DNA from: a beta proteobacterium L13
GTDB taxonomy: Bacteria; Pseudomonadota; Gammaproteobacteria; Burkholderiales; Chromobacteriaceae
Direction of reading: 5' to 3'
Assembly (NCBI GenBank): GCA_000335715.1
Contig: AMYZ01000013.1
Coordinates: forward strand, 1 to 64,000
Length of the DNA: 64,000 bases
Every line of letters starts with the position of its first letter. The stretch's first letter is position 1. The notes beneath the pieces were generated by a model. The model saw nothing but the letters and a program-made list of their open reading frames with translations. It was not told the DNA's origin and did no database searches. This document shows, in pieces, positions 16,916 through 27,236 of this stretch. The translations under genes were made by a program, and so were the position numbers.

Positions 16916-17548
16916 TCATAGCGGTTTTGCCGGATATTCGCAGAGGTCTGCAATCACGCAGCGCTCGCAGTCGGGTTTTCTGGCTTTGCAAACGTAGCGC
17001 CCGTGCAGGATAAGCCAATGATGCGCGTCTTGTTTGTATTCGGCGGGCACAAAACGTAACAGTTTGTCTTCTACTTCGCGCACGTCTTTGCCGGGCGCCA
17101 GCCGGGTGCGGTTACTGACGCGGAAGATATGGGTATCTACCGCAATGGTGGGGTGGCCAAAGGCGGTATTCAACACCACGTTGGCGGTTTTGCGGCCAAC
17201 CCCTGGCAGCGCTTCCAGCGCTTCGCGGCTTTCCGGCACCTCGCCACCGTGCTGTTGCAGCAGGATGCGACAGGTTTCTATGCTGTTTTTGGCCTTGGTG
17301 CGGTACAGGCCTATGGTCTTGATGTACTCCTCCAGCCCGGCCACCCCCAGCGCGTACATTTTGTCTGGCGTGGGTGCCACCTGGAACAGCACGCGGGTGG
17401 CTTTGTTCACGCCCACGTCGGTAGCTTGTGCCGACAGCAGTACGGCGATCAGTAGCTGGAACGGCGTGTCGTATTCCAGCTCGGTGGTGGGGTGCGGGTT
17501 GTGGGCTTGCAGGCGGGCAAAGATTTGCTGGCGTATGGTCTTGTTCAT
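16916..17548 (-). CDS. nth: Endonuclease III
   Basis: A DNA glycosylase/AP lyase that removes oxidised pyrimidines. It is 210 aa. The helix-hairpin-helix LPGVGRKTANVVL lies near residue 114 with the catalytic Lys, and the catalytic Asp is in VDTHIFRVSNR near residue 139. A C-x6-C-x2-C-x5-C [4Fe-4S] cluster is at the C-terminus. It overlaps rnfE by 4 bases as the last gene of the rnf operon, the same arrangement as in E. coli and many betaproteobacteria. Confidence 0.97.
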   Translation of the reverse strand: MNKTIRQQIFARLQAHNPHPTTELEYDTPFQLLIAVLLSAQATDVGVNKATRVLFQVAPTPDKMYALGVAGLEEYIKTIGLYRTKAKNSIETCRILLQQHGGEVPESREALEALPGVGRKTANVVLNTAFGHPTIAVDTHIFRVSNRTRLAPGKDVREVEDKLLRFVPAEYKQDAHHWLILHGRYVCKARKPDCERCVIADLCEYPAKPL

Positions 17549-18249
17549 GGTGCGGGGCTCGCTTCGGCGTGAGGTGCAAGGTTGGCCGCAGCGGCTGCGC
17601 GCTGGCGTGCGCGGGCATCCAGTACGTTCTTGCCGGCAATCAGCAGCGCCAGCCCCAGGAAAGCGCCCGGGGGCAGCAGCATCAGCAGGAACTGGTAATC
17701 CGGCCCGGCCAGCTGCAGGGTCAGCTGCTGGCCGGCGGGGCCAAGCAGCTTGTCGGCGCCGGCCAGTAGCGTGCCTTTACCCAGCAGCTCGCGCAGCGCG
17801 CCCAGCGCCACCAGTACGCCGGTCAGGCCCAGCCCCATCATGGTACCGTCCCACGCAGCCTCGCGCACCGGCTGGCGCGAGGCAAACGCTTCGGCGCGCG
17901 CCATCACGATGCAGTTGGTGGTGATCAGCGGGATGAAGATGCCCAGCACCAGGTACAGCTCGTGCAGCCAGGCGTTCATGGCCAGGTCCACACAAGTGAC
18001 CAGGCTGGCGATGATCATGATGAACACCGGGTTGCGGATATCGTGCGGCACCCAGTGCCGCACGCTGGACACGGTGGCGCTGGATAGCGCCGTCACCAGC
18101 GTGGTGGCCAGGCCCAGCGCCAGCGCGTTGACCACGTTATTGCTGATGGCCAGTACCGGGCACAGGCCCAGCAGCTGCACCAGGCCGGGGTTTTGCTGCC
18201 ACAGGCCCTTGCGGCTGATGTCTTGCCATACGGAAGGGGTGTTGCTCAT
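17545..18249 (-). CDS. rnfE: Electron transport complex subunit RnfE (RsxE)
   Basis: A membrane subunit of the Rnf/Rsx complex, 234 aa, with about six hydrophobic helices. The start MSNTPSVWQDISRKGLWQQNPGLVQLLGLCPVLA and the central PLITTNCIVMARAEAFASR match RnfE. It overlaps rnfG by 4 bases and nth by 4 bases. A full repeated word (17578-17590) lies in the C-terminal codons. The Cys in LLGLCPVLA corresponds to the conserved Rnf membrane Cys linked to an intramembrane Fe-S centre in RnfA/E. Confidence 0.95.
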   Translation of the reverse strand: MSNTPSVWQDISRKGLWQQNPGLVQLLGLCPVLAISNNVVNALALGLATTLVTALSSATVSSVRHWVPHDIRNPVFIMIIASLVTCVDLAMNAWLHELYLVLGIFIPLITTNCIVMARAEAFASRQPVREAAWDGTMMGLGLTGVLVALGALRELLGKGTLLAGADKLLGPAGQQLTLQLAGPDYQFLLMLLPPGAFLGLALLIAGKNVLDARARQRAAAAANLAPHAEASPAP

Positions 18250-18866
18250 GGTTGTCCTTGCAGCAGGCGCGCTTGCGCCGTGCGGTAGTAATCGCTGCAG
18301 CGTGCCACCGCCGCGCTGACGGCGCGGGCGGAAATGGTAGCGCCGCTGACATAATCGGTATCGCCGCCGTCTTTTTTCACTGCCCAGTGGCTATCGGCCG
18401 GCTTGCCGGCAAACTGGCGCGCCCACGGGCTGACAGCCAGGTCGATGTAATCGCCCAGCCCCGGCGTTTCGCGGTGGCTGACCACGCGCACGCCTTGCAC
18501 CGTGCCGTTGCGGGCGATGCCGACCAGCAGCTCGATGCGGCCGCCGTAGCCGTTGGGGGCGGCGGCTTCCAGCACCACGCCGCTGAGCTGGCCATGCTGG
18601 CGCGCCAGGTAAATGTTGGCCGCATCGCGCTGTGCCAGTTGCTGTGCGATGGCCGCTGGCAGCGGTACGGCGCTAGCGGCCAGGTTGTTGTCGAAACTGC
18701 CTGCCGGCAAGGCTTGCGCCAACAGCGCGGCGCGGGTAGCTGCCTCGTTGGCTGCTACTTGTTGGTGGGTGGCCAGCCAGGTGCCGGCCAGCAAGAGCGT
18801 GGCGGTGGCGGCAAAGGCGGCCAGCGTCAGCGCGCTACGGCGTGCCTGGGTGGCGGCCTTACGCAT
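18246..18866 (-). CDS. rnfG: Electron transport complex subunit RnfG (RsxG)
   Basis: A periplasmic flavoprotein subunit with one N-terminal membrane anchor, 206 aa from the ATG at 18866. An earlier in-frame start at 18893 would add nine residues. The anchor is LTLAAFAATATLLLAGTWLA. The FMN-attachment region is DYVSGATISARAV near residue 171, where the Thr normally carries covalent FMN. HRETPGLGDYIDLAVSPW is also typical. It overlaps rnfD by 8 bases. Confidence 0.94.
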   Translation of the reverse strand: MRKAATQARRSALTLAAFAATATLLLAGTWLATHQQVAANEAATRAALLAQALPAGSFDNNLAASAVPLPAAIAQQLAQRDAANIYLARQHGQLSGVVLEAAAPNGYGGRIELLVGIARNGTVQGVRVVSHRETPGLGDYIDLAVSPWARQFAGKPADSHWAVKKDGGDTDYVSGATISARAVSAAVARCSDYYRTAQARLLQGQP

Positions 18867-19884
18867 GGCGGCCCCCTTTGCGGCCGAACACACGCGGCTG
18901 GGTGGTTTGGTCTATGAAGGGCACGGCCATATTCATGATCAGCACGGCAAACGCCACCGCATCGGGAAAGCCACCAAACACGCGGATGACCACCACCAGC
19001 ACGCCCACCAGAAAGCCGAAGATCAAGCGGCCCAGCGGCGTGGTGCTGCCGCTGACCGGGTCGGTCACGATAAAGCCGGCCGCCAGCAGGGTGGCACCGT
19101 TGAGCAGATGGAATAGCGGGCTGGCGTACTGCGCCGGCTGCCACAGCCACAGCGGCAGGCTGACGGCCAGCACGCCTGCCAGCATGGCCAGCGGCGTGCG
19201 CCACGGGATCAGCTTCTGCTGCCACAGCCACAGGCCGCCCAGCGCCCATGCCAGTGCTACCCATTCGCCACCGGCATTGCCCCAGTGGCCGAAGCGCGGC
19301 TGTTGTAGCAGCTGAGATGCATCCTGCCCGCCCTGCAGCAGGCCTGTTTTCAGTACGTCCAGCGGTGTGGCGCTGGAGATGGCGTCCAGGCTGCTGCCGG
19401 CCGGCAGCGTGTGGGTGAAGATCCACTGCAGCTGAGCTGCAGCGTCCAGCGCGGCCAACGGCGTGCCCCAGGCTGCCATCTGTGCCGGAAACGACACGAT
19501 CATTACCGCAAAGCCGACCATGGCCGGGTTGAACGGGTTGTTGCCCAGCCCGCCGTACAACTGTTTGCCAAGCACGATGGCAAACAGCGTGGCCAGCACG
19601 ATCATCCACCAGGCGCCCAGCGGCGGCATGGATAGCGCCAGCAGCCAGGCGGTAACGACGGCGGAAAGGTCGGCCAGTGCCGGGGCGACCGGGCGCTGGC
19701 GTAGCCGCAGCACGGCGGCCTCGGCTGCCAGCGCCGTGACGGTGGCCAGCAGCAGCTGCACCAGCACGCCGGGGCCAAAGCAGTACACCGACACGGCGAT
19801 GCCGGGCAGCAGGGCGGCCAGTACTTTCAGCATCACCCGCGACACGGTGACAGGGCGGGCGATATGGGTAGCGTGAATGCTCAT
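18859..19884 (-). CDS. rnfD: Electron transport complex subunit RnfD (RsxD)
   Basis: A polytopic membrane subunit with covalent FMN in characterised relatives, 341 aa. Motifs are ALLPGIAVSVYCFGPGVLVQ near residue 28, LYGGLGNNPFNPAMVGFAV near residue 109, the FMN-binding SSATPLD near residue 173 and a C-terminal FVTDP-like IVTDPVSGSTTPLGR. It overlaps rnfC and rnfG by short ATGA-type junctions, so translation is coupled. Confidence 0.95.
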   Translation of the reverse strand: MSIHATHIARPVTVSRVMLKVLAALLPGIAVSVYCFGPGVLVQLLLATVTALAAEAAVLRLRQRPVAPALADLSAVVTAWLLALSMPPLGAWWMIVLATLFAIVLGKQLYGGLGNNPFNPAMVGFAVMIVSFPAQMAAWGTPLAALDAAAQLQWIFTHTLPAGSSLDAISSATPLDVLKTGLLQGGQDASQLLQQPRFGHWGNAGGEWVALAWALGGLWLWQQKLIPWRTPLAMLAGVLAVSLPLWLWQPAQYASPLFHLLNGATLLAAGFIVTDPVSGSTTPLGRLIFGFLVGVLVVVIRVFGGFPDAVAFAVLIMNMAVPFIDQTTQPRVFGRKGGRHA

Positions 19885-21818
19885 GATGCGGCGTCTTTCT
19901 TGGCCTCGGCGACAGCTTTGCGGGCGGCAGCGCGTGCCATGGCGGCTTCGATGGCGGCGCGTTTGGCGTCGTCCATGCCGGTTTGCGCCGGGGTGGCAGT
20001 GGCTGTGCTGTCAGGGTTGGCCGCATCGCCAGCTTTTGCCGCTTCGGCGGCGGCTTTGCGGGCGGCGGCGCGGGCCATGGCGGCTTCGATGGCGGCGCGT
20101 TTGGCGTCGTCCATGCCGGTTTGCGCCGGGGTGGCAGTGGCTGTGCTGTCAGGGTTGGCCGCATCGCCAGCTTTTGCCGCTTCGGCGGCAGCTTTGCGGG
20201 CGGCAGCGCGGGCCATGGCGGCCTGTATTGCCGCTTGCTTGGCGTCGTCCAAGCCGCTGGTGTGTTGCTCGGACAGCGGTTTGGCTTCTTTTTGTGCAGC
20301 CGCGCGCGCCAGTGCCGCCGCGATGGCCGCTTTTTTGGCGTCGTCCATGCCTGTGGCGGCGGGGGCTGGCACCGGGCTGGCTGTCTGGTTGGCAAGCTTG
20401 GCGGCCTGCTCGGCGGCGCGTGCTGCCACACGTGCGGCTTTTTCCGATTTGTCGCGTTCTATGCGGAACTGGCGGAATTCGTGGCGCTGCCGCGCCAGGC
20501 TGGCGCTTTTCTTGTCGCGCTCGGCGGCCCATATCTCGCTCTTGGCAAAGCGGTAGTAGTCCACCAGCGGGATCTGGCTGGGGCAGACATAGCTGCAGGC
20601 GCCGCATTCGATGCAGTCGAACAAGTGGCGCTCTTGCGCCTTGCCGAACTGGCGCGACTTGGCAAACCAGAACAGGTCCATCGGTTGCAGCTCGGCCGGG
20701 CACACGCTGGCGCAGTCGCCGCAGCGGATGCAGGCCTGCTCGGCCGGGCGCGGGGGGAACAGTGCTGCGTTTTTGGCGATCAGGCAGTTGCCGGCTTTGG
20801 GCAGGCCGGCGGCCAGGTCGGGCAGGGTGATGCCCATCATCGGGCCGCCCATGATCACGTCGGCGTTCGGGTCGCTCATGCCGGCCTGCTGCAGCAGCCA
20901 GGCCAGCGGCGTGCCGATGGCCACCTCGTAGTTGGCCGCACGTGCGACGGCGCCGGTAACGGTGACGATGCGGCTGAGCAGCGGTTCGCCGTGCAATACG
21001 GCGTGGGCGATGGCGTACAGCGTGCCCACGTTCAGGCACTGCACGCCCAGGTCGGTGGCGCGGATGCCGTGCGGCACTTCGATGCCGGTCAGGATGCGGA
21101 TCAGCTGTTTGGCGCCGCCGCTGGGGTATTTGGTGGGGATGCTTACCACGCGGTAGGCGGTGCCGGCGCAGGCGGCCTGCATGGCAGCGATGGCTTGCGG
21201 CTTGTTGTCTTCGATGCCGATCAGCACCTCGCCCGCCTGCAGCGCATGCGCGGCGATGCGGATGCCGTCGACAATGCCGGCGGCGCGCTCGCGCATCAGC
21301 AAGTCGTCGCAGCTGATGAACGGCTCGCACTCGGCACCGTTTACCACCAGCGTGGCCAGCTTGCCGGCGGCCAGCTTCAGGTGGGTGGGGAACACCGCGC
21401 CGCCCAGGCCGACCACGCCCATGGCTTGCAGGTGCTGGCGCAGCGTGGCGGCGTCGGCTTGCTGCCAGTCCAGCGGCTGGCGCGGCTGCCATTCGTCCAG
21501 GCCATCCGGCTGCAGCGTGACGGTGTCTACCGGCAGGCCGGACGGGTGGGCAAACGGGTGCGGGCCGATGGCGGTGATGGTGCCCGACGTGGGCGCGTGT
21601 ACGGCGGCCGACAGCCGGCCGTCCGGCTCGGCCAGGGTTTCGCCCTTGCGCACGTGCTGGCCCACGGCCACGGTTGGCCGCGCCGCATTGCCCACGCTTT
21701 GCGCCAGCGCGATGTGCAGCTGAGGCGGCAAGGGCAGCGCCTGGATCGGGCTGCCGGTGGCGGCGTCTTTGTGCTGCGGCGGGTGGATGCCGCCGTGAAA
21801 GTCGTACAGCCAACTCAT
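19881..21818 (-). CDS. rnfC: Electron transport complex subunit RnfC (RsxC) with repetitive Ala-rich tail
   Basis: A peripheral Fe-S/FMN/NADH-binding subunit, 645 aa from the ATG at 21818. Motifs are GGIHPP at the N-terminus, the NADH/flavin-binding [12 protein letters not shown] near residue 135, and two ferredoxin-type clusters [12 protein letters not shown] near residue 368 and [12 protein letters not shown] near residue 407. The tail repeats a [21 protein letters not shown] module four times, two of the units nearly identical. RsxC tails vary in length in many species. The start overlaps rnfB by 4 bases; a longer frame upstream lies inside rnfB and is rejected. Confidence 0.95.
   Translation of the reverse strand: MSWLYDFHGGIHPPQHKDAATGSPIQALPLPPQLHIALAQSVGNAARPTVAVGQHVRKGETLAEPDGRLSAAVHAPTSGTITAIGPHPFAHPSGLPVDTVTLQPDGLDEWQPRQPLDWQQADAATLRQHLQAMGVVGLGGAVFPTHLKLAAGKLATLVVNGAECEPFISCDDLLMRERAAGIVDGIRIAAHALQAGEVLIGIEDNKPQAIAAMQAACAGTAYRVVSIPTKYPSGGAKQLIRILTGIEVPHGIRATDLGVQCLNVGTLYAIAHAVLHGEPLLSRIVTVTGAVARAANYEVAIGTPLAWLLQQAGMSDPNADVIMGGPMMGITLPDLAAGLPKAGNCLIAKNAALFPPRPAEQACIRCGDCASVCPAELQPMDLFWFAKSRQFGKAQERHLFDCIECGACSYVCPSQIPLVDYYRFAKSEIWAAERDKKSASLARQRHEFRQFRIERDKSEKAARVAARAAEQAAKLANQTASPVPAPAATGMDDAKKAAIAAALARAAAQKEAKPLSEQHTSGLDDAKQAAIQAAMARAAARKAAAEAAKAGDAANPDSTATATPAQTGMDDAKRAAIEAAMARAAARKAAAEAAKAGDAANPDSTATATPAQTGMDDAKRAAIEAAMARAAARKAVAEAKKDAAS
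19939..20214. repeat. Two tandem 138-bp repeats in the rnfC tail
   Basis: Units 19939-20076 and 20077-20214 differ at only two bases by eye, and a third partial unit continues after 20215. Each encodes 46 residues and each carries one GTTGGCCGC word (20016 and 20154). The period is a multiple of three, so the frame is kept. Confidence 0.92.
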
Positions 21819-22378
21819 GGCTTCACTGCCTTGATGGGAATGGTGGGGTAGCGCCATTTCCAGTTGGTGAGGTCGGTGCCGTGCGGAATCATGCGGATGC
21901 AGTCCACCGGACAGGGTGGCAGGCACAGCTCGCAGCCGGTGCATTCGCTGGCGATGATGGTGTGCATCTGCTTGGCCGAGCCAAGGATGGCGTCCACCGG
22001 ACAGGCCTGGATGCACAGCGTACAGCCGATACAGGTGGCTTCGTCGATCAGTGCCACGGCTTTGGGTTTGGGCTGCGCGGCGCCGGCGTCGAACGGTTTG
22101 AAGTCCACGCCCAGCAGCTCGGCCAGCTTGCGGATGCCGTCTTCGCCGCCCGGCGGGCATTTGTTGATGTCTTCCTCGCCGCTGGCGATGGCCTCGGCGT
22201 AGGGGCGACAGCCGGGGTGGCCGCACTGGCCGCACTGGGTTTGTGGCAGGATGTCGTCGATCTTGTCGACCAGCGGGTCGGCATCCACCTTGAAACGCAC
22301 CGAGGCATAGCCGAGGATGGCGCCCAATAGCAGGGCTAGCGCCACCATTACCAGCAGCGCGTAAAGCAGGGTTGTCAT
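21815..22378 (-). CDS. rnfB: Electron transport complex subunit RnfB (RsxB)
   Basis: The ferredoxin-like Rnf subunit, 187 aa. An N-terminal membrane helix ([21 protein letters not shown]) is followed by the Fe-S motif [14 protein letters not shown] near residue 50. Two ferredoxin 4Fe-4S motifs are [16 protein letters not shown] and [16 protein letters not shown]. It overlaps rnfA and rnfC by 4 bases each. It passes electrons between the soluble donor and RnfC/RnfD. Confidence 0.96.
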   Translation of the reverse strand: MTTLLYALLVMVALALLLGAILGYASVRFKVDADPLVDKIDDILPQTQCGQCGHPGCRPYAEAIASGEEDINKCPPGGEDGIRKLAELLGVDFKPFDAGAAQPKPKAVALIDEATCIGCTLCIQACPVDAILGSAKQMHTIIASECTGCELCLPPCPVDCIRMIPHGTDLTNWKWRYPTIPIKAVKP

Positions 22379-22956
22379 CGTGTCAGGCCTCCGAAGCCCA
22401 TAAAGGCCAGGCTCATCAGCGCGGCAGTAACCAGCGCGATGGCGTTGCCCTGGAACGGCGCGGGGATGTCGGCGCCTTCCAGGCGCTCACGCATGGCGCC
22501 AAACAGGATCAGGATCAGGCTAAAGCCCAGCGCGCTACCAAAGCCGAATACCAGCGATTCGGCAAAACTGTGCTGCAGCTGGGCGTTAAGCAGCGGAATG
22601 CCCAGCACGGCGCAGTTGGTGGTAATCAGTGGCAGGTAGATGCCCAGCACCTGGTACAGCACCGGGCTGGTTTTGTGGATCACCATTTCGGTGAACTGCA
22701 CGATACCGGCAATGATGACGATGAACGACAGCGTGCGCAGGAATTCCAGGTTGGCCGCAATCAGCAGCTGGTTCACCAGATGGCTGCTGCCGGCGGCCAG
22801 CGTCAGCACGAAGGTGGTGGCGGCGCCCATGCCGATGGCGGCTTCCAGCTTCTTGGAAACCCCCATGAAAGGGCAAAGGCCCAGTACCCGTACCAGCACC
22901 ACGTTATTGACGAGCACGGTGCTGACCAGGATGAGCAAATAATGTCCGAGGTCCAT
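22375..22956 (-). CDS. rnfA: Electron transport complex subunit RnfA (RsxA)
   Basis: A six-helix membrane subunit, 193 aa, first gene of the operon. Motifs are [20 protein letters not shown] near residue 18 and [13 protein letters not shown] near residue 106, which resemble the paired half in RnfE. The ATG follows a GGGGG-rich ribosome site. The complex couples ferredoxin/NADH electron transfer to ion movement, and in E. coli the Rsx version keeps SoxR reduced. Which role applies here is not visible. Confidence 0.96.
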   Translation of the reverse strand: MDLGHYLLILVSTVLVNNVVLVRVLGLCPFMGVSKKLEAAIGMGAATTFVLTLAAGSSHLVNQLLIAANLEFLRTLSFIVIIAGIVQFTEMVIHKTSPVLYQVLGIYLPLITTNCAVLGIPLLNAQLQHSFAESLVFGFGSALGFSLILILFGAMRERLEGADIPAPFQGNAIALVTAALMSLAFMGFGGLTR

Positions 22957-23030
22957 TGAGGGGGGAAGGTGGCGTTAATGGGCGAATTATCCTTGATAAG
23001 GCAGCCGCGCTTCAACCTTCATTCCCGCAG

Positions 23031-23041
23031 GGTTGGCCGCA
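23031..23041 (+). repeat. Repeated word between acs and rnfA
   Basis: GGTTGGCCGCA (with CAG before it) in the 253-base gap between acs (minus) and rnfA (minus), which otherwise holds two hairpins near acs and no gene. Confidence 0.7.
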
Positions 23042-23170
23042 GCAGGGCGATGGGGCGCGGTGGCCGGGCGGCAGGCGTAAAAATGCCGCGCGGTGATTGC
23101 AGCACGCGCGCGGCCAAGGAGGGTAAAACAGTACATCTACAGGGAACCTGAAACCGGGTGGCTACCCGGT

Positions 23171-23196
23171 ACGGCCTGCGCCGCAGCGCAGGCCGT
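23171..23196 (-). terminator. Hairpin downstream of acs
   Basis: ACGGCCTGCGC-CGCA-GCGCAGGCCGT, an 11-bp stem, preceded by another small stem (ACCGGGT/ACCCGGT, 23153-23170). It has no T-tract on the minus strand, so a weak or Rho-assisted terminator is likely. Confidence 0.55.
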
Positions 23197-23209
23197 GTAC
23201 TGCAGCAGA

Positions 23210-25177
23210 TCAGGTAGCCGCTTCTTGCAGCTGGGCAAGAATCTGCGGGTTTTCCAGCGTGGAGGTATCCTGGCTGATCTCCTCGCCCTTGGCGATGGAG
23301 CGCAGCAGGCGGCGCATGATCTTGCCGGAACGGGTCTTGGGCAGGTTTTCGCCAAAGCGGATGTCGTCCGGCTGGGCGATCTTGCCAATCTCGTGCGCTA
23401 CCCAGCTCTTCAGCTCGGCGGCCACTTTTTTGGCTTCTTCGCCTTGCGGGCGGGCACCTTTCAGCACTACAAAGGCCACCACGGCTTCCCCCTTGATGTC
23501 GTGCGGCTTACCTACCACGGCGGCTTCGGCTACCAGCGGGTTGGCCACCAGTGCCGACTCGATTTCCATGGTGCCCAGGCGGTGGCCGGATACGTTCAGC
23601 ACGTCATCGATACGGCCCATGATCCAGAAGTAGCCGTTTTCGTCACGGTTGGCCGAGTCGCCCGCCAGGTAGTACTGGCCGTTGAATTCGTCCGGGAAGT
23701 AGGTTTTCTTGAAGCGGTCCGGGTCGTTCCAGATGGTGCGTACCAGGGACGGGAACGGTTTCTTGATTACCAGGAAGCCACCACGGCCCGGCTCTACCTG
23801 CGCACCGGATTCATCGACGATGTCGGCGATGATGCCCGGCAGCGGCAGGGTGCAAGAGCCCGGCTTGGTCGGTACTGCGCCTGGCAGCGGGGCGATCATG
23901 GCGGAGCCGGTTTCGGTTTGCCACCAGGTGTCCACGATAGGGCAGCGGCCGCCGCCTACCACTTCGTAGTACCACATCCACGCTTCAGGGTTGATCGGCT
24001 CGCCCACGGTGCCCAGGATGCGCAGGCTGGACAGGTCGAACTGTTTTGGCAGGTCGGCACCCAGCTTGATCAGCGAGCGGATAGCGGTAGGGGCAGTGTA
24101 GAAAATGGAAACCTTGTGTTTCTCGATCATGCTCCAGAAGCGGCTGGCATCCGGGTAGGTCGGTACGCCTTCAAACACCACCTGGGTAGCGCCTGTGGCC
24201 AGCGGGCCGTAGCAGATATAGGAGTGGCCAGTAATCCAGCCCACGTCGGCGGTGCACCAGTACACGTCGTTCGGCTTGTAGTCGAACGCCCAGCGGAAGC
24301 TGTTCAGTGCGCCCAGCAGGTAGCCGGCGCTGCTGTGCTGGATGCCTTTGGGCTTACCGGTGGAGCCGGAGGTGTACAGAATGAACAGCGGGTCTTCGGC
24401 GTTCATCCATTCCGGTTCGCAGTATTCGGCCTGGCCTTCGATCAGCTTGTGCCACCATACATCGCGGCCTTCTGCCCAGTTGGCGCCGCCGTTGGTGCGC
24501 TGGTAAACCACGACAGTGCTGACCGATTCGCAGCCTTCCATGGCCAGCGCTTCGTCTACGGTGGCTTTCAGTGGCACGGTTTTGCCACCGCGCAGGCCTT
24601 CGTTGGCAGTGATCACGGCTTTGGCGCCGGCATCCTGGATGCGGTCGCGTACGGCACCGGCGGAGAAACCGCCAAATACAACAGAGTGGATGGCGCCGAT
24701 ACGGGCGCAGGCCTGCATGGCCACGATGGCTTCAATCACCATCGGCATGTAAATCACGACGCGGTCGCCTTTGCCGATACCCTGGCTCTTCAGGCCGTTG
24801 GCAAACTGGCACACGCGGCGGTGCAATTCGGAGTAGGTGACGCGGGTAACTTCACCGTCGTCAGCTTCAAAAATCAGTGCAATCTTGTTGGCATTCACTG
24901 CCAGGTGACGGTCCAGGCAGTTGTAGGAAACGTTCAGCACGCCATCGTCAAACCATTTGAAGAACGGGGCATTGCTGTCATCCAGCACGCGGGAAAACGG
25001 TTTTTTCCAGGTAATCAGTTCGCGGGCCAGGTCACCCCAGAAGGACAGATAGTGGTCGTCAGCTTGTTCGCACAGGGCGTTGTAGGCATCCATCCCCGAG
25101 ACAGTGGCCTTGCGGCGGAAGTCTTCGCTGGGTGGGAAGCTGCGGGTTTCCTTCAGGATCGATTCGAGGGTAGACAT
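23210..25177 (-). CDS. acs: Acetyl-coenzyme A synthetase
   Basis: Activates acetate with ATP and CoA in two steps through acetyl-AMP. It is 655 aa, the standard length. Motifs are the ATP-binding loop [11 protein letters not shown] near residue 265, TWWQTETG near residue 413, the hinge-region [16 protein letters not shown], and the C-terminal [11 protein letters not shown], whose Lys is acetylated by Pat-type enzymes in relatives. AAGGAG precedes the ATG. It lies last in yjcH-actP-acs. Confidence 0.97.
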   Translation of the reverse strand: MSTLESILKETRSFPPSEDFRRKATVSGMDAYNALCEQADDHYLSFWGDLARELITWKKPFSRVLDDSNAPFFKWFDDGVLNVSYNCLDRHLAVNANKIALIFEADDGEVTRVTYSELHRRVCQFANGLKSQGIGKGDRVVIYMPMVIEAIVAMQACARIGAIHSVVFGGFSAGAVRDRIQDAGAKAVITANEGLRGGKTVPLKATVDEALAMEGCESVSTVVVYQRTNGGANWAEGRDVWWHKLIEGQAEYCEPEWMNAEDPLFILYTSGSTGKPKGIQHSSAGYLLGALNSFRWAFDYKPNDVYWCTADVGWITGHSYICYGPLATGATQVVFEGVPTYPDASRFWSMIEKHKVSIFYTAPTAIRSLIKLGADLPKQFDLSSLRILGTVGEPINPEAWMWYYEVVGGGRCPIVDTWWQTETGSAMIAPLPGAVPTKPGSCTLPLPGIIADIVDESGAQVEPGRGGFLVIKKPFPSLVRTIWNDPDRFKKTYFPDEFNGQYYLAGDSANRDENGYFWIMGRIDDVLNVSGHRLGTMEIESALVANPLVAEAAVVGKPHDIKGEAVVAFVVLKGARPQGEEAKKVAAELKSWVAHEIGKIAQPDDIRFGENLPKTRSGKIMRRLLRSIAKGEEISQDTSTLENPQILAQLQEAAT

Positions 25178-25201
25178 AGTGGCTCCTTAATTATCTCTTT
25201 G

Positions 25202-25228
25202 GTTGGCCGCACCGCGAACGGTGCGGCC
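25202..25228 (-). repeat. Hairpin containing the repeated word between actP and acs
   Basis: GGCCGCACC-GCGAAC-GGTGCGGCC (25205-25228). Its left arm is part of GGTTGGCCGCA (25201-25211). It sits in the 68-base gap between actP and acs and may trim or attenuate the transcript. Confidence 0.6.
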
Positions 25229-25245
25229 TTTGCTACGGGTAAGGC

Positions 25246-26931
25246 TTAGTGTTTCGAGGCGCCCGATGCACCGATACCGGTCATGGAGCGGACAAACTGT
25301 GCGTCAAACTTGGCTTTTTCTTCTTCTGCGGCTTTGGAGGTATCCAGTACCGAGAACAACCAGGTAAAGAAGAAGGCCAGGCTCATGGAGAACAGGGCAG
25401 GGTTTTTGTACGGGAACGGTGCCGAACCTTTGGCGTGGCCCATTACGTCTACCCATACTGCTGGCCCCAGGATGATCATGACCACGGCAGACACCAGACC
25501 GATGGCACCACCGATTACGGCGCCGCGGGTAGTCAGACCCTTCCAGAACATGGACAGGAACAGTACCGGGAAGTTGGCCGATGCTGCGATCGAGAAGGCC
25601 AGGCCCACCATGAAGGCGATGTTCTGTTTCTCGAACACCAGACCCAGCACGATGGCGATCACGCCCAGTGCCAGTGTGGTCAGCTTGGATACACGCATTT
25701 CATCCTTCTCGTTCGCCTTGCCCTTCTTGATAACCGAAGCGTACAGGTCGTGCGATACAGCCGATGCGCCAGACAGGGTCAGGCCAGCTACCACCGCCAG
25801 AATGGTGGCGAACGCCACAGCGGAGATGAAGCCGTAGAACAGGTCGCCACCCACAGCGTGCGACAGGTGAATCGCGGCCATGTTGTTGCCGCCCAGCAGC
25901 TGGGTCAGCGGCTTGCCGTCTTTCACGATGGTTTCCATGAAGGCCGGCTGGTTCAGTACCAGTACGATGGCGCCGAAACCGATGATGAAGGTCAGGATGT
26001 AGAAGTAGCCGATAAAGCCGGTAGCGTAGAACACCGATTTGCGGGCTTCTTTGGCGTTGCTCACGGTGAAGAAGCGCATCAGGATGTGCGGCAGGCCAGC
26101 GGTACCAAACATCAGGGCCAGGCCCAGCGAGATGGAATCGATCGGGTCTGCCTTGCCTGGGGACATGATGGCTAGGCCTTTGGCGTGTACTTCAGTGGCT
26201 TTCTGGAACAGGGTTTCCGGGCTGAAGCCCACGGAAGCCATCACCATGAAGGCCATGAAAGTGGCGCCGGACAGCAGGATAACCGCCTTGATGATCTGCA
26301 CCCAGGTGGTGGCCAGCATGCCGCCGAACATCACGTACATCACCATCAGCACGCCTACCAGGATCACGGCAGTGCTGTAGTTCAGGCCGAACAGCAACTG
26401 GATCAGTTTGCCGGCACCAACCATCTGCGCGATCAGGTACAGCGCTACCACGACCAGTGTGCCGGTGGCGGCAAAGGTGCGTACAGGGGTTTGCTGCAGG
26501 CGATAGGACGCTACGTCGGCGAAAGTGAATTTACCCAGGTTACGCAGGCGCTCGGCGACCAGGAACAGAATGATAGGCCAGCCCACCAGGAAGCCCATGG
26601 AGTAGATCAGGCCGTCGTAGCCTTTTTCGAACACCATGGCCGAAATACCCAGGAAAGACGCGGCGGACATGTAGTCACCCGCAATGGCCAGGCCGTTCTG
26701 GAAGCCGGTAATGCCACCACCGCCGGTGTAGAAGTCGGAGGCGGACTGGGTGCGGCGCGCCGCCCAGTAGGTGATGTAGAGTGTTCCGGAAACAAACAGC
26801 AGGAACATGATGATGGCCGTCCAGTTGGTGGCCTGTTTCTGCACGTCACCATCGATTGCGCCTGCTGCCATGGCAACAGCCGGCAGCAAGCTCAGCGAGG
26901 CAAGTGCGGTGGATTTCATCCAGCTTTTCAT
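25246..26931 (-). CDS. actP: Cation/acetate symporter
   Basis: A sodium/solute symporter-family permease for acetate and other short acids, 561 aa with about 13 helices. It has an N-terminal leader ([22 protein letters not shown]). Family motifs are [31 protein letters not shown] near residue 68 and [16 protein letters not shown] near residue 280. It overlaps yjcH by 4 bases and is followed by acs: uptake then activation of acetate. Confidence 0.96.
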   Translation of the reverse strand: MKSWMKSTALASLSLLPAVAMAAGAIDGDVQKQATNWTAIIMFLLFVSGTLYITYWAARRTQSASDFYTGGGGITGFQNGLAIAGDYMSAASFLGISAMVFEKGYDGLIYSMGFLVGWPIILFLVAERLRNLGKFTFADVASYRLQQTPVRTFAATGTLVVVALYLIAQMVGAGKLIQLLFGLNYSTAVILVGVLMVMYVMFGGMLATTWVQIIKAVILLSGATFMAFMVMASVGFSPETLFQKATEVHAKGLAIMSPGKADPIDSISLGLALMFGTAGLPHILMRFFTVSNAKEARKSVFYATGFIGYFYILTFIIGFGAIVLVLNQPAFMETIVKDGKPLTQLLGGNNMAAIHLSHAVGGDLFYGFISAVAFATILAVVAGLTLSGASAVSHDLYASVIKKGKANEKDEMRVSKLTTLALGVIAIVLGLVFEKQNIAFMVGLAFSIAASANFPVLFLSMFWKGLTTRGAVIGGAIGLVSAVVMIILGPAVWVDVMGHAKGSAPFPYKNPALFSMSLAFFFTWLFSVLDTSKAAEEEKAKFDAQFVRSMTGIGASGASKH

Positions 26932-27236
26932 TGTTTTGCCTCCTCGATAATCTGCTGGTTGAGCTGATCAAACTCGGTGTTGGCTTTGCGAACATAGATG
27001 CCGGTCAGTACAAACGCCGACACAATGATGAAAATGCCCACCGGAATGCCGACTGTGGTAACGCCGCCAGACAGCGATGCGCCCAAGGTAGCCGGCGAGA
27101 AGGCAAGTACCAGGATGAAGCCGTAGTAAATTGCCAGCATGACGATGCTGAGTAGCCATCCGAGGCTGGATCTCTTTTGGACCAGTTCTGCGAACTTCGG
27201 ATTGGCTTGCACCCGTTTCAGGATGTCCTCGTTCAT
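26928..27236 (-). CDS. yjcH: DUF485 membrane protein (YjcH-like)
   Basis: A small inner-membrane protein, 102 aa, with two hydrophobic segments. The DUF485 start is [22 protein letters not shown], and the [13 protein letters not shown] loop matches E. coli YjcH. GGAGGAAACA precedes the ATG. It is the first gene of the acetate operon, as in E. coli (acs-yjcH-actP, here with acs moved to the end). Its exact role is unknown; it probably assists ActP. Confidence 0.93.
   Translation of the reverse strand: MNEDILKRVQANPKFAELVQKRSSLGWLLSIVMLAIYYGFILVLAFSPATLGASLSGGVTTVGIPVGIFIIVSAFVLTGIYVRKANTEFDQLNQQIIEEAKQ

Noticed and set aside
16843..16953. Extension of the Do protease start to 16953
   Set aside because: The extra 37 residues overlap nth, have no leader character and come before a good lipoprotein leader that starts at the GTG.
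19939..20255. Possible CRISPR-like array in the rnfC tail
   Set aside because: The repeats are adjacent without unique spacers, keep the reading frame and encode an Ala-rich protein tail.
21819..22235. N-terminal extension of RnfC into rnfB
   Set aside because: The frame is the out-of-phase shadow of rnfB. RnfC relatives start at [14 protein letters not shown].
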